A stretch of 64,000 nt of DNA, taken from NCBI RefSeq assembly GCF_038404745.2, contig NZ_JAYKTT020000087.1:1-64000 (forward strand), in the 5' to 3' direction. Below are positions 26,486 through 35,387 of this stretch, in pieces (positions within the stretch are counted from its first letter, which is position 1; the number at the start of each line of letters is the position of its first letter). The position numbers and the translations under genes are program-made. This DNA is from Chlorogloeopsis sp038404745. Its GTDB lineage: Bacteria > Cyanobacteriota > Cyanobacteriia > Cyanobacteriales > Nostocaceae. The notes beneath the pieces are model-generated. The model saw only the letters and a program-made list of their open reading frames with translations, ran no database searches and was not told the DNA's origin.

Positions 26486-26503
26486 TAACGAACGTTCGAT
26501 ATA
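26486..26503 (+). promoter_or_regulatory. Putative TetR operator, site 3 (upstream of devC)
   Basis: TAACGAACGTTCGATATA contains the 10-bp perfect palindrome CGAACGTTCG. It lies 29 bp before the devC ATG. It is the most symmetric of the three sites and defines the likely consensus. Confidence 0.65.
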
Positions 26504-26532
26504 AATTTTCATTTCGTCAAACAGGTGTTATC

Positions 26533-27696
26533 ATGCTTCGCAAACTATTTCGCCGCACCCCGTTGGCATGGCTCCAGCTAAAGAAAGAAAAAACACGCTT
26601 GGCAGTGGCGTTAGCGGGAATCGCTTTTGCGGATATGCTGATGTTTGTACAGATGGGGCTACTAGACGCGCTGCTAGATAGTGCAACCCAAGCTCATCAA
26701 AATCTGCAAGCGGATTTAGTTTTAATTAATCCCCAATTTCAATCTTTGATTTCTGTCAAAAGCTTTCCTAGAGAAAGGTTACAGCAAACCTTAGCTTACG
26801 ATGACGTTAAATCAGTTCGTCCTTTGTACATCAACGTTGCCCAGTGGCGCAATCCTGAAACTCGCATGACTCGGAGTATTTTAGTATGGGGGATAGATCC
26901 GGCAAACCCACCATTTGATAACCCAGAGGTAAATAAAAATCTAGGGCAACTTCAGTTACTGGATCGGGTACTATTTGATCTTGCTTCTCGCCCAGAATAC
27001 GGCGCTATCCCTGATTTAGTAAAGCAACATGGCAGTGTGGAAGCTGAAGTAAATAGTCAAACTGTACAAACGGTAGGCTTATTTCAGCTAGGCGTATCTT
27101 TTGGTGCTGATGGTAACATTATCAGCAGCGATTCTACTTTTCTCAAGCTATTTCCAGAACGCAAGCCAAATCAAATTGAAGTTGGGCTGATTAATTTGGA
27201 GCCAGGTACAGATGTGCAAGCTGTGCGATCGCAACTCACAAGAGCTTTGCCAAATGATGTCAAAGTATTAACTCCTCAAGAATTTGCCCAAACAGAAATA
27301 GATTACTGGAGTAATCAAGGGATTGGTTTTATCTTCGGAATGGGAGCAGCGGTAGGATTTATCGTTGGGATTGTGATTGTTTACCAGATTCTCTACGCTG
27401 ACGTTTCCGATCACCTGCCAGAATACGCCACATTAAAAGCGATGGGATATAGCGATCGCTATCTCATGACTATGCTCATGCAAGAAGCTTTATTACTAGC
27501 GGCATTAGGCTTTATCCCTGGAGTGCTTTTATCTGTCGGGCTTTACCAAATTACCTACGCTGCGACATTAATACCAATTGGCATGAAACTCAATCGTGCA
27601 ATTTTTGTCTTGCTGTTGACGATGATTATGTGCAGCGCTTCGGGAGCAATCGCTCTGCGAAAACTTAGAGCCGCCGATCCAGCAGATATGTTTTGA
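26533..27696 (+). CDS. devC: DevC-type ABC transporter permease
   Basis: The 387-residue permease of the MacB/FtsX-like superfamily has one N-terminal membrane helix (LAVALAGIAFADMLMFVQMG), a large periplasmic domain (about 60-270) and three C-terminal helices (GFIFGMGAAVGFIVGIVIVY, LMQEALLLAALGFIPGVLL, RAIFVLLLTMIMCSASGAIA). DevC typically starts PLAWLQLxxxKxRLxVAxAGIxFAxxLMF, as seen here. It works with the upstream HlyD and a DevA ATPase. The ATG at 26533 begins this conserved N-terminus; an upstream in-frame start would read through the operator. The gene is intact although its ATPase partner is interrupted. Confidence 0.93.
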   Translation: MLRKLFRRTPLAWLQLKKEKTRLAVALAGIAFADMLMFVQMGLLDALLDSATQAHQNLQADLVLINPQFQSLISVKSFPRERLQQTLAYDDVKSVRPLYINVAQWRNPETRMTRSILVWGIDPANPPFDNPEVNKNLGQLQLLDRVLFDLASRPEYGAIPDLVKQHGSVEAEVNSQTVQTVGLFQLGVSFGADGNIISSDSTFLKLFPERKPNQIEVGLINLEPGTDVQAVRSQLTRALPNDVKVLTPQEFAQTEIDYWSNQGIGFIFGMGAAVGFIVGIVIVYQILYADVSDHLPEYATLKAMGYSDRYLMTMLMQEALLLAALGFIPGVLLSVGLYQITYAATLIPIGMKLNRAIFVLLLTMIMCSASGAIALRKLRAADPADMF

Positions 27697-27863
27697 GGCT
27701 AAGTAGAAGGCAGTCTCGATGAACTTCGTACACCACCAAGTATGGAAAAGGATTCTTTCCCCTACACCCCTAAACCCTCTTTCAAGGCAGGAGGCAGGAG
27801 GAAAACCACCTATTTAATAGTTAACGACTATCAACAATTAACAAATAACAATTAACAATCAAT

Positions 27864-28574
27864 ATGGAACCCATTATTTCTATCCAAAATCTCAATCATT
27901 ATTTTGGGCAAGGTTCGCTGCGTAAGCAAGTATTATTTGATATCAACTTAGATATTTATTGAGGAGAAATTGTAATTTTAACTGGGCCATCTGGCTCTGG
28001 TAAAACTACATTATTAACTTTAATGGGTGGCTTACGTTCTGCACAAGAAGGTAGCTTGAAGATACTAGGGCAACAAATGTGTGGAGCTAAAAAGAGACAA
28101 TTAACAGAAATTCGCCGTCAGATTGGCTATATATTTCAGGCGCATAACCTCATGACATTTTTGACAGCAAAGCAAAATGTCCGAATGTCGTTAGAACTTC
28201 ATGAAGAAATTTTAGATGAAGATTTAGATGCCAAAGCCACAGCTATTTTAGAACAAGTTGGTTTAGGTGATCACGTCAATTATTATGCCAAAAACTTATC
28301 AGGTGGACAGAAACAACGAGTAGCGATCGCTCGTGCTTTAGTAAGTCATCCCAAAATTGTTTTAGCAGATGAACCAACTGCTGCACTCGATAAAAAATCT
28401 GGACGAGATGTAGTGGAATTGATGCACAAATTAGCAAAAGAACAGGGTTGTACTATCTTAATGGTTACCCACGATAACCGGATTTTAGATATAGGCGATC
28501 GCATTATCTACATGGAAGATGGTCATCTTAAAAATGATAGTGTAGATGCAGATGTTTTGAACTCAGTCAACTAA
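27864..28574 (+). pseudogene. devA: DevA-type ABC ATPase with an in-frame TGA at codon 33
   Basis: From ATG 27864 the frame reads MEPIISIQNLNHYFGQGSLR then KQVLFDINLDIY, meets TGA (27960-27962), and continues GEIVILTGPSGSGKTTLLTL through signature LSGGQKQR, Walker B VLADEPTAALD and VTHDNR. Homologues have an ordinary residue (usually within INPGEI) at this point, so one base change explains the stop. The rest is uninterrupted for 203 codons. The next in-frame ATG (28023) lies beyond Walker A, so initiation there would not give a working ATPase. A GAGGAG sequence overlaps the stop, followed by non-standard ATT codons. It could be a recent null mutation, a sequencing error or an unusual reinitiation case. 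Confidence 0.88.
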
Positions 28575-28609
28575 CGTAAAAATCAAGCTCTCAAGAGGTA
28601 AATAAACTC

Positions 28610-29359
28610 ATGGTTGAGCAACTTATAATCAATGATGACAATTTCTATATACCTGATGCTAATCGGTTAGTAACTGAAGATGACACACCAGTGGATAATT
28701 TTGCTTCTGAAAAACAACAACGTCTCTTAGTTAGCTCCCTTTATAGTTCTTTACAAAATCAGATTTTCTTAGCAGCAGCAAATGTCGGCATCTACTACAT
28801 TTACAAACAATCCCCTATTGTGCCAGACGTCTTCTTGAGTCTGAATGTGCAAGTGCCTGAGAACTGGTGGGAAAAGCAAAACCGTTGCTATATGCTTTGG
28901 GAATTTGGCAAAACTCCAGAAGTTGCAATCGAAATTGTTTCCAACAAAGAGAGTGATGAACTAGGAAGCAAAATGAGAATTTATGAACAAATGCGGATTA
29001 GTTACTACGTAGTCTATGATCCAACTCGACAATTAGGAGAGCAGCAGTTACGCATTTATGAACTTCGGGGGGCGAGATACTTTGAAACACTAGAAACTTG
29101 GTTAGAGCAAGTTGGTTTAGGGTTAACTCTCTGGCAGGGAGAATTTGAAAGCAGACAGGATATTTGGTTGCGCTGGTGCTATCAAGATGGTAGTGTTCTC
29201 CCAACAGGAGATGAACGTGCTGAAGTAGCTCAACAACGTGCTGAACAGCAAAAACAACGTGCCGAGATGGCTGAACAGCGTGCGCAAATTGCAGAACAAC
29301 ACGCTCAATTACTAGCAGAACGACTGCGTGCTATGGGAATAGATCCAGATGGACTGTAG
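28610..29359 (+). CDS. Uma2-family (DUF820) PD-(D/E)XK nuclease-like protein
   Basis: A 249-residue member of the large cyanobacterial Uma2 family with a restriction-endonuclease-like fold. The putative catalytic Asp and Glu are in IVPDVFLSL and EVAIEIVS, with a downstream KMRIYEQMRISYYVVYDP. The C-terminal 60 residues are a coiled coil built on AEQRA units ending LLAERLRAMGIDPDGL. Many genomes carry dozens of copies; the role is unknown. The start has AAGAGGT upstream. A truncated relative lies at 23304-23630, so the exporter locus is bracketed by Uma2 sequences. Confidence 0.88.
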   Translation: MVEQLIINDDNFYIPDANRLVTEDDTPVDNFASEKQQRLLVSSLYSSLQNQIFLAAANVGIYYIYKQSPIVPDVFLSLNVQVPENWWEKQNRCYMLWEFGKTPEVAIEIVSNKESDELGSKMRIYEQMRISYYVVYDPTRQLGEQQLRIYELRGARYFETLETWLEQVGLGLTLWQGEFESRQDIWLRWCYQDGSVLPTGDERAEVAQQRAEQQKQRAEMAEQRAQIAEQHAQLLAERLRAMGIDPDGL

Positions 29360-29414
29360 AAAATTTTTAGATAAAGCGCTAATCAAATCAGTGTAAGATT
29401 ACAAATATAAATTT

Positions 29415-30176
29415 TCAGCTTTTTTGTATTTCGGAAGCAGCTACATATTTTTCAATTGCTGACTTCCAAATTAAGTATGCGCTACCATTTAAATGTAAAC
29501 CATCAACTGTATATTTCGCATTTAATTGGTTTTCAGAATCTAAAAGTTGAGAAAATAAATCTATATACTGGTAATGAAAGTTTTGAGCAAGCTTTTGCAA
29601 CCCTAAGTTAAGATTGATAACATTTTTATTATCTTGCCAATATATATAAATTTTATTATTAACAGGCAACACACTTTGAATAAAAATTTCTGTATATGGC
29701 GTCTTTTCTTGAAACTCTTTTAAAATTTCCTGATATCTTTCTAAAATCTCTGTAACGGATTTACGGCTATTTATTAAATCATTAATTCCTATCATTAAGA
29801 ATATTTGTTTAGGCTGTGATGATATAATTATACTGAGGCGATATAATATTCTCTCTATCGTATCACCAGAAATACCTCTATTTTTGACATTGATATTTCC
29901 CAATAACTCTATCCATTCACCTTCATCCGTGATACTGTCTCCCAACATAATAATTTCAGATTCAGATCGAGGCAATAATTCAAATTGACTCTTCTTATGC
30001 CAATAGTAGGCAGGATAATCAAGATAGAGATTTTTTTGAAGATTCAAAAATTTTAATGTTTTCAAGAACAAATAGTAATAATTGTCTTTTTTAAGGAAAA
30101 TTAAACCGCCAATAATAAAACATAAAATATTAATAATGGCAGAAATCCACAATAAAAACATGATTTGATTATTCAT
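29415..30176 (-). CDS. Membrane-anchored SGNH/GDSL hydrolase
   Basis: A 253-residue lipase/esterase-fold protein. The N-terminal helix (FLLWISAIINILCFIIGGLI) anchors it to the membrane. SGNH blocks are EIIMLGDSITDEGEW (Ser of block I), NRGISGDT (Gly, block II), MIGINDLI (Asn, block III) and VDGLHLNGSAY (Asp and His, block V). Such enzymes deacylate or deacetylate lipids or glycans; the substrate cannot be told. It ends convergently with the Uma2 gene and its start is 18 bp after the miaA stop on the same strand, suggesting co-transcription with miaA. Confidence 0.88.
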   Translation of the reverse strand: MNNQIMFLLWISAIINILCFIIGGLIFLKKDNYYYLFLKTLKFLNLQKNLYLDYPAYYWHKKSQFELLPRSESEIIMLGDSITDEGEWIELLGNINVKNRGISGDTIERILYRLSIIISSQPKQIFLMIGINDLINSRKSVTEILERYQEILKEFQEKTPYTEIFIQSVLPVNNKIYIYWQDNKNVINLNLGLQKLAQNFHYQYIDLFSQLLDSENQLNAKYTVDGLHLNGSAYLIWKSAIEKYVAASEIQKS

Positions 30177-30193
30177 ATTTACAATTCGACATT

Positions 30194-31156
30194 TTAAGAA
30201 TTATTAATAAATTTCCAAATTCGCAGCCATACTTTGTCTAATAAATCTGGACTTTCTACGTCAAACCACTCAATTTGTGAGTAGGCACGAAACCAAGTAC
30301 ACTGCCGTTTGGCAAATTGGCGCGTATGCAAAACTGTTAATTCTTTAGCTTTATCCAAAGAAATATTTCCTACTAAATATTGTTTTATCTCTTGATATCC
30401 TAAAGTGTTAAGCAAAGGCAAGTCGGCACCATATTTTTGGCATAAATACTCAACTTCACTTACCAAGCCATCTGCCATCATCTGTTCGTTACGCTGGGCT
30501 ATGCGACGGGTGAGATGAGCGGAGTCACAATCTAAACCAATTTGCAAAATTGGATACTTGGGAGGATTTTCTCCTTGTTGCTCAGAAATTGGACGACCAG
30601 TAACATAAAAGACTTCTAATGCTCTTAAAGTTCTGACTGAATCATGTGGATGAATTTTTTGGGCTGCAACAGAGTCAACTTGTTGTAGCATGGCATACAG
30701 CTGAACTTGGCACAGAGATTCGAGTTGCGATCGCAATTCTTTTTGAGGTGCTACCCTGGGAATTTTCATTCCTTGCGTAATCGAGCGTATATACAAGCCA
30801 GTACCACCCACTAAGAGAAGGGGGGGAGGGGGAGAGGGGGAGAGGGGGAGAGAATTATTCTCATTGTCCTCTTGTCCCCGCGTCTCCCTGTCCCCTTGTC
30901 CTGATATTAATGCTTGCGCCCGCTCCTGATAATCTGCTACCGTCATAATTTCTTTGGGATCGCATATATCAATCAAATAGTGGGGTACTAATTTCTGTTC
31001 GGCTGCGGTTGGTTTAGCTGTGCCAATATTAAACTCTCTGTATACTTGACGAGAATCTGCACTCAGAATTACAGTACCTAGTTGCATTGCTATAGTTAAT
31101 GCTAAACCCGACTTACCTGTTGCTGTTGCACCACAAATCACAATTAATTTAGTCAT
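30194..31156 (-). CDS. miaA: tRNA dimethylallyltransferase MiaA with a low-complexity insertion
   Basis: Transfers dimethylallyl to N6 of A37 in tRNAs reading UNN codons. The 320-residue protein has the P-loop GATATGKS, SADSRQVYREFNIGTAKP, LLVGGTGLYIRS, and the C-terminal RQFAKRQCTWFR. Between AQALI and LLLVGGTG (residues about 86-112) there is a hydrophilic then proline-serine-rich segment (GQGDRETRGQEDNENN, then SLPLSPSPPPP) encoded by G-rich and CCCTCTC repeats like those of nearby spacers (30821-30901). Ordinary MiaA proteins have a short loop here. The insertion keeps the frame, so the enzyme is probably functional. Confidence 0.95.
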   Translation of the reverse strand: MTKLIVICGATATGKSGLALTIAMQLGTVILSADSRQVYREFNIGTAKPTAAEQKLVPHYLIDICDPKEIMTVADYQERAQALISGQGDRETRGQEDNENNSLPLSPSPPPPLLLVGGTGLYIRSITQGMKIPRVAPQKELRSQLESLCQVQLYAMLQQVDSVAAQKIHPHDSVRTLRALEVFYVTGRPISEQQGENPPKYPILQIGLDCDSAHLTRRIAQRNEQMMADGLVSEVEYLCQKYGADLPLLNTLGYQEIKQYLVGNISLDKAKELTVLHTRQFAKRQCTWFRAYSQIEWFDVESPDLLDKVWLRIWKFINNS

Positions 31157-31181
31157 TGGTCATTGGTCACTAGTCATTGGT

Positions 31182-31252
31182 TAGTAGGAGCGGTTTTTTT
31201 GATTGTTTTTCGGCTCAAACCGACAATTTCTCTTTTAAACCCGCCCGTACAG
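31182..31252 (-). repeat. 70-bp dispersed repeat, copy C
   Basis: Inverted relative to copies B, D and E: begins TAGTAGGAGCGG and ends AAACCCGCCCGTACAG. Flanked on both sides by CATTGGTCACTAG and TTAGTGGTTAGT heptamer-like repeats. It lies between the divergent miaA and gyrB genes. Confidence 0.6.
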
Positions 31253-31488
31253 TAGTTAGTGGTTAGTGGTTAGTGGTTGATTTTTCTCCCCCTCTCCTCT
31301 GCCCCTGAAGCTCCTCTGCTTTGTTGTCCCCTTGTCCCCACTCTCTGCATAGGGGTTGGAACCCCTATTTGAATTTCTCATCAAACTGCTCTAAAGTCGC
31401 CTATAAGGCTTTTGTGTTAGAATCTTGGAGTGTTTTAGACTTTTTCGCCTTTTGGCGATTTTCACCCCCACTTATCAGGAGAATTTAC

Positions 31489-33429
31489 ATGACGAGTAGT
31501 TACAGTGCCGAACAGATTCAAGTTCTGGAAGGTCTGGAACCCGTCCGCAAACGACCGGGGATGTATATTGGTTCCACAGGGCCGCGAGGACTTCACCATT
31601 TGGTGTACGAGGTGGTGGACAACTCGATTGATGAGGCTTTGGCGGGATACTGTACCCATGTGGAGGTGGATCTCAACGCCGACGGTTCTGTTACTGTAAC
31701 AGATGATGGTCGAGGTATTCCTACTGATATTCACCCACAAACAGGAAAATCGGCATTGGAAACTGTATTAACCGTACTGCACGCTGGGGGTAAATTTGGC
31801 GGCGGCGGCTATAAAGTTTCTGGAGGACTGCACGGGGTTGGTATTTCCGTTGTCAATGCTTTATCAGAGTGGGTAGAAGTCAAGGTTTGGCGAGATAAGA
31901 AGGTTCATGCCCAGCGTTACGAACGAGGTGTTCCCGTCACCGAACTGACAGCAAAACCCTACAAAGAGAATCGCAGTGGCACTTCTGTCAATTTCAAACC
32001 AGATACCCAAATTTTTACTACTGGTATTGAGTTTGACTATGTTACTTTAGCAAGCCGTTTGCGGGAATTAGCGTATCTCAATGCGGGTGTCAAAATTACT
32101 TTTACTGACTACCGCTTGGAATTACTAAAAAGCGATCAGCCTAAAGTAGAAACCTACGAATACAAGGGTGGTATTCGCGAATATATTGCTTATATGAATG
32201 CCGATAAGCAACCACTGCATGAAGAAATTATTTACGTGCAGGGAGAACGTAACAACGTTCAAGTCGAAGTGTCATTGCAGTGGTGTACTGATGCCTATAC
32301 AGATAATGTATTGGGTTTTGCTAATAATATTCGCACGGTGGATGGCGGTACGCACTTAGAAGGTTTGAAGGCAGTTCTGACGCGTACTCTAAATGCGATC
32401 GCCCGCAAGCGTAACAAAATAAAAGAAAACGAACCTAACCTCAGTGGCGAACACGTTCGCGAAGGCTTGACTGGCGTCATTTCTGTCAAAGTCCCAGATC
32501 CAGAATTTGAAGGGCAAACTAAAACTAAACTTGGTAACACCGAAGTTCGGGGAATCGTTGATTCTTTAGTAGGAGAAGCTCTCACCGAATATCTAGAATT
32601 TCGCCCCCCTATTGCCGATGCCATTTTAGATAAAGCCATCCAAGCCTTTAAAGCGGCAGAAGCTGCCCGTCACGCGCGAGAATTAGTGCGCCGTAAGTCA
32701 GTTTTGGAATCTTCGCCACTACCCGGTAAATTAGCAGATTGCAGTACCAGAGACCCTAAAGAATCAGAAATTTTCCTGGTGGAAGGCGACTCCGCAGGTG
32801 GAAGTGCCAAGCAAGGACGCGATCGCCGCTTCCAAGCCATCCTCCCCTTGCGCGGTAAAATCCTCAATATCGAAAAAACTGACGATGCTAAAATCTATAA
32901 AAACAATGAAATCCAGTCTCTAATCACTGCCCTGGGTTTGGGTGTCAAAGGTGAAGAATTCGATGCTTCCCAACTGCGCTACCACCGAATTGTGATTATG
33001 ACTGACGCTGATGTGGATGGAGCACACATTCGCACCTTGTTGTTAACTTTCTTTTATCGTTATCAACGAGCACTCATCGAACAAGGCTACGTCTACATCG
33101 CTTGCCCACCACTCTATAAAATAGAGCGAGGACGCAATCATTATTATTGCTACAGCGATCGCGAAAAAGACAACCTGATTCGACACGAGTTTCCTGAAAA
33201 CGCCAACTACACCATTCAGCGATTCAAAGGTTTGGGTGAAATGATGCCTGATCAACTCTGGGAAACTACTATGAACCCAGAAACCCGTACCCTTAAGCAA
33301 GTGGAAATTGAAGATGCAGCCGAAGCCGATCGCATTTTCACAATTTTGATGGGCGATCGCGTGGCACCCCGTCGTGAATTTATTGAAACCTATGGTTCTA
33401 AACTCGATCTCACAGATCTAGACATTTAA
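31489..33429 (+). CDS. gyrB: DNA gyrase subunit B
   Basis: ATPase subunit of gyrase (646 residues). GHKL ATPase blocks are EVVDNSIDEALAGY, DDGRGIPTDIHP and VSGGLHGVGISVVNALSEW; the transducer follows; TOPRIM has LVEGDSAGGSAKQGRDRRFQ and IVIMTDADVDGAHIRTLLL; the GyrA-interaction tail has QRFKGLGEMMPDQLWETTMN. Full length, with no intein and no insertion of the E. coli type. The ATG at 31489 follows CAGGAG and starts the conserved N-terminus; an upstream in-frame start (31321) lies in repeat sequence. Promoter presumably between the 70-bp repeat and the start. Confidence 0.97.
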   Translation: MTSSYSAEQIQVLEGLEPVRKRPGMYIGSTGPRGLHHLVYEVVDNSIDEALAGYCTHVEVDLNADGSVTVTDDGRGIPTDIHPQTGKSALETVLTVLHAGGKFGGGGYKVSGGLHGVGISVVNALSEWVEVKVWRDKKVHAQRYERGVPVTELTAKPYKENRSGTSVNFKPDTQIFTTGIEFDYVTLASRLRELAYLNAGVKITFTDYRLELLKSDQPKVETYEYKGGIREYIAYMNADKQPLHEEIIYVQGERNNVQVEVSLQWCTDAYTDNVLGFANNIRTVDGGTHLEGLKAVLTRTLNAIARKRNKIKENEPNLSGEHVREGLTGVISVKVPDPEFEGQTKTKLGNTEVRGIVDSLVGEALTEYLEFRPPIADAILDKAIQAFKAAEAARHARELVRRKSVLESSPLPGKLADCSTRDPKESEIFLVEGDSAGGSAKQGRDRRFQAILPLRGKILNIEKTDDAKIYKNNEIQSLITALGLGVKGEEFDASQLRYHRIVIMTDADVDGAHIRTLLLTFFYRYQRALIEQGYVYIACPPLYKIERGRNHYYCYSDREKDNLIRHEFPENANYTIQRFKGLGEMMPDQLWETTMNPETRTLKQVEIEDAAEADRIFTILMGDRVAPRREFIETYGSKLDLTDLDI

Positions 33430-35387
33430 ATACATCTCAAATGATCCACCAGGTTAGTTGTGGACAAAAATAAATGGGCAATGGGTGAAAACCTATTACC
33501 CATTACCAATAATTCTAAAAATTGCAGCATGGCCAATTTAATCTCAGAAGACAAATCACCAGGATTTTGTTGTTTTTGTAAAATTTCAAGACTAAAATTC
33601 AACATTATCTGACAAAAAGCGCCTCTTAGATAAGTTTATGATTTCTTATCAAGAATGCAGGCAACTGCAAAAATTTAACAGTATTGAATATTAACAGTCA
33701 CTCTAAGCATTACTTGTAATAAATATTACTATTTTATCCTCTTTATTTATGTACGCTCATAAACGTCAGTTACTTAACTTAAATTGTTTAACAATCATAA
33801 AATATTAAATTTATATTTAACCTGAGATATAATTTATACCTCACAAACTGGTCTTTAATGAATACTGTTTTCTGTTTACAAACAATTAGAAATTATCAAT
33901 CATCGAGTATCTAATAAGTATTTTAAAAGTTTTAGTATTTCAGTCAACAGCAACGTATTTTTGTTTTTCCCACTACAACTCGGTAACTACGATTGGGTGA
34001 GGACAAGAGCTTTAGTTTTGACGGAGTGACGTGATCTTGCTTTTCACCGCTCATATTTGTGCTGTGGTTTTGATGAGTACAAGAACAACGATTTCTAATC
34101 AGTCCAATTTAGCTCGACCTCTATACTGATAGACTATATTGAGCTTAAAAAAGTACATTATATAAAATATGCTCACCACACTCAGTCAAAATTCATCTTT
34201 GCCTAACAAGATTTCAAAATTTATCAAATCCCAGTTGCTCGTGTATGCACTTAACTGCTAATCATCCAATTTGCTTTAGTTGCTTTCTATAAAACTTATT
34301 TATCTAAACCCTGACTCATGGGAGTGTATATTTTGCATTAATTCTATGCAATTTTGCTTTCACTGGGCTAATATCGATAGTCTTGGCTGTCAAATCCTGT
34401 CTGAATTGATTAAAATATCGGTATATACAATAAAAACAGTTTGTCAAGTTGCAAAGGGTGGAAATTTTAGCAGTGTTCTAACTAGCGATAAACACCGCAT
34501 CAATTGCATCCAATCAATTTTGGTCTTCTAGCCTCTCCTGCCAAGCCTTTACTTTCAATCTAGGTGACTGGCCTTTGTAAAGCTAGGGTGCCTTTATGAA
34601 AGTACTACAATTCGCAAATTTGGAAATTAATGTTTACGCCACGCCACTCAAAATAATATGAAGATAACTGTTACTAGCAGATGAAACAAAATCTAAAGTC
34701 AGTACTTTATGAAGTAAATGTAAAAATAAGTACGCTATAGTCGGTAGAGTTAACTAACATGAAATGCCTTGTTTTAGAATGTTGTAGTTAGCACATGAGA
34801 ACAAATACAAGTAACTTTACTTATCTTTTAAAGTAATGATGATACAGCGAGAGTTACAACAAGATTTGGAGAAAATTCAAACGTATCAGTACCGTTCTCA
34901 GTGCGTTTTTGCTACAACAGCTTTTACCTTACCTAATTAGTCTATGGAAAAAACACAAAAGCAGTGCAATTTTTGTGAAACAGGCTACAATCGGAACAGT
35001 CTTTACACAAAAATCTTCCAACAGTCAGATTTATTCTTATGGAGTTGTAAATTTTTTAGCAAGATGAGTCTTATTTAGATAAGTTCAGTTAAAAAATGTG
35101 TTGATTAGCAACACAATGGCATTTACTAAAATGAGAATTTAACTTGGTGGGTACTGCGGTGGCAGAGAAACACATAAACTAAACATTTATTACTTACCAA
35201 GCACTCATTTTTAAGTCTTTTACCGGGGTCTATATCAGTGTCCTTCCAAAAAAGGGGTTAAACTTCCGGAAAATTTTTAGCTAAATTAGCTAAAAAGCCT
35301 TTTATAAAAAAGGCAACATCTCGCTTAAATAAAAGCAACAAAAATATCTTGAGTAATTGATTCTGCAAGGAGCATGAGGAACGCGGC
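33430..35387. other. 2-kb gene-free interval between gyrB and sigA
   Basis: The longest spacer of the window is AT-rich with no supported protein or tRNA gene. An 83-codon open frame at 34280 lacks a ribosome-binding site and has Cys/Ile-rich composition suggesting chance. Many promoters or an untranslated RNA may lie here; sigA genes of Anabaena-type strains are known to have several promoters and long leaders. Just before sigA two hairpins stand in tandem (35274-35314). Confidence 0.55.
35274..35314 (+). promoter_or_regulatory. Tandem hairpins in the sigA leader
   Basis: A perfect 23-nt palindrome TTTTTAGCTAAATTAGCTAAAAA is followed directly by GCCTTTT...AAAAGGC. They end 73 nt before the sigA ATG. 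The second, with an A-rich loop and no T-run after it, is not a classical terminator; leader attenuation or RNA processing is possible. Confidence 0.4.

Noticed and set aside
28023..28574. Shorter DevA starting at the internal ATG as a functional ATPase
   Set aside because: This start lies beyond Walker A, so the product could not bind ATP normally; the full frame with TGA is the better description.
34280..34531. 83-codon open frame between gyrB and sigA
   Set aside because: No ribosome-binding site, Cys- and Ile-rich random composition, no recognisable motif.
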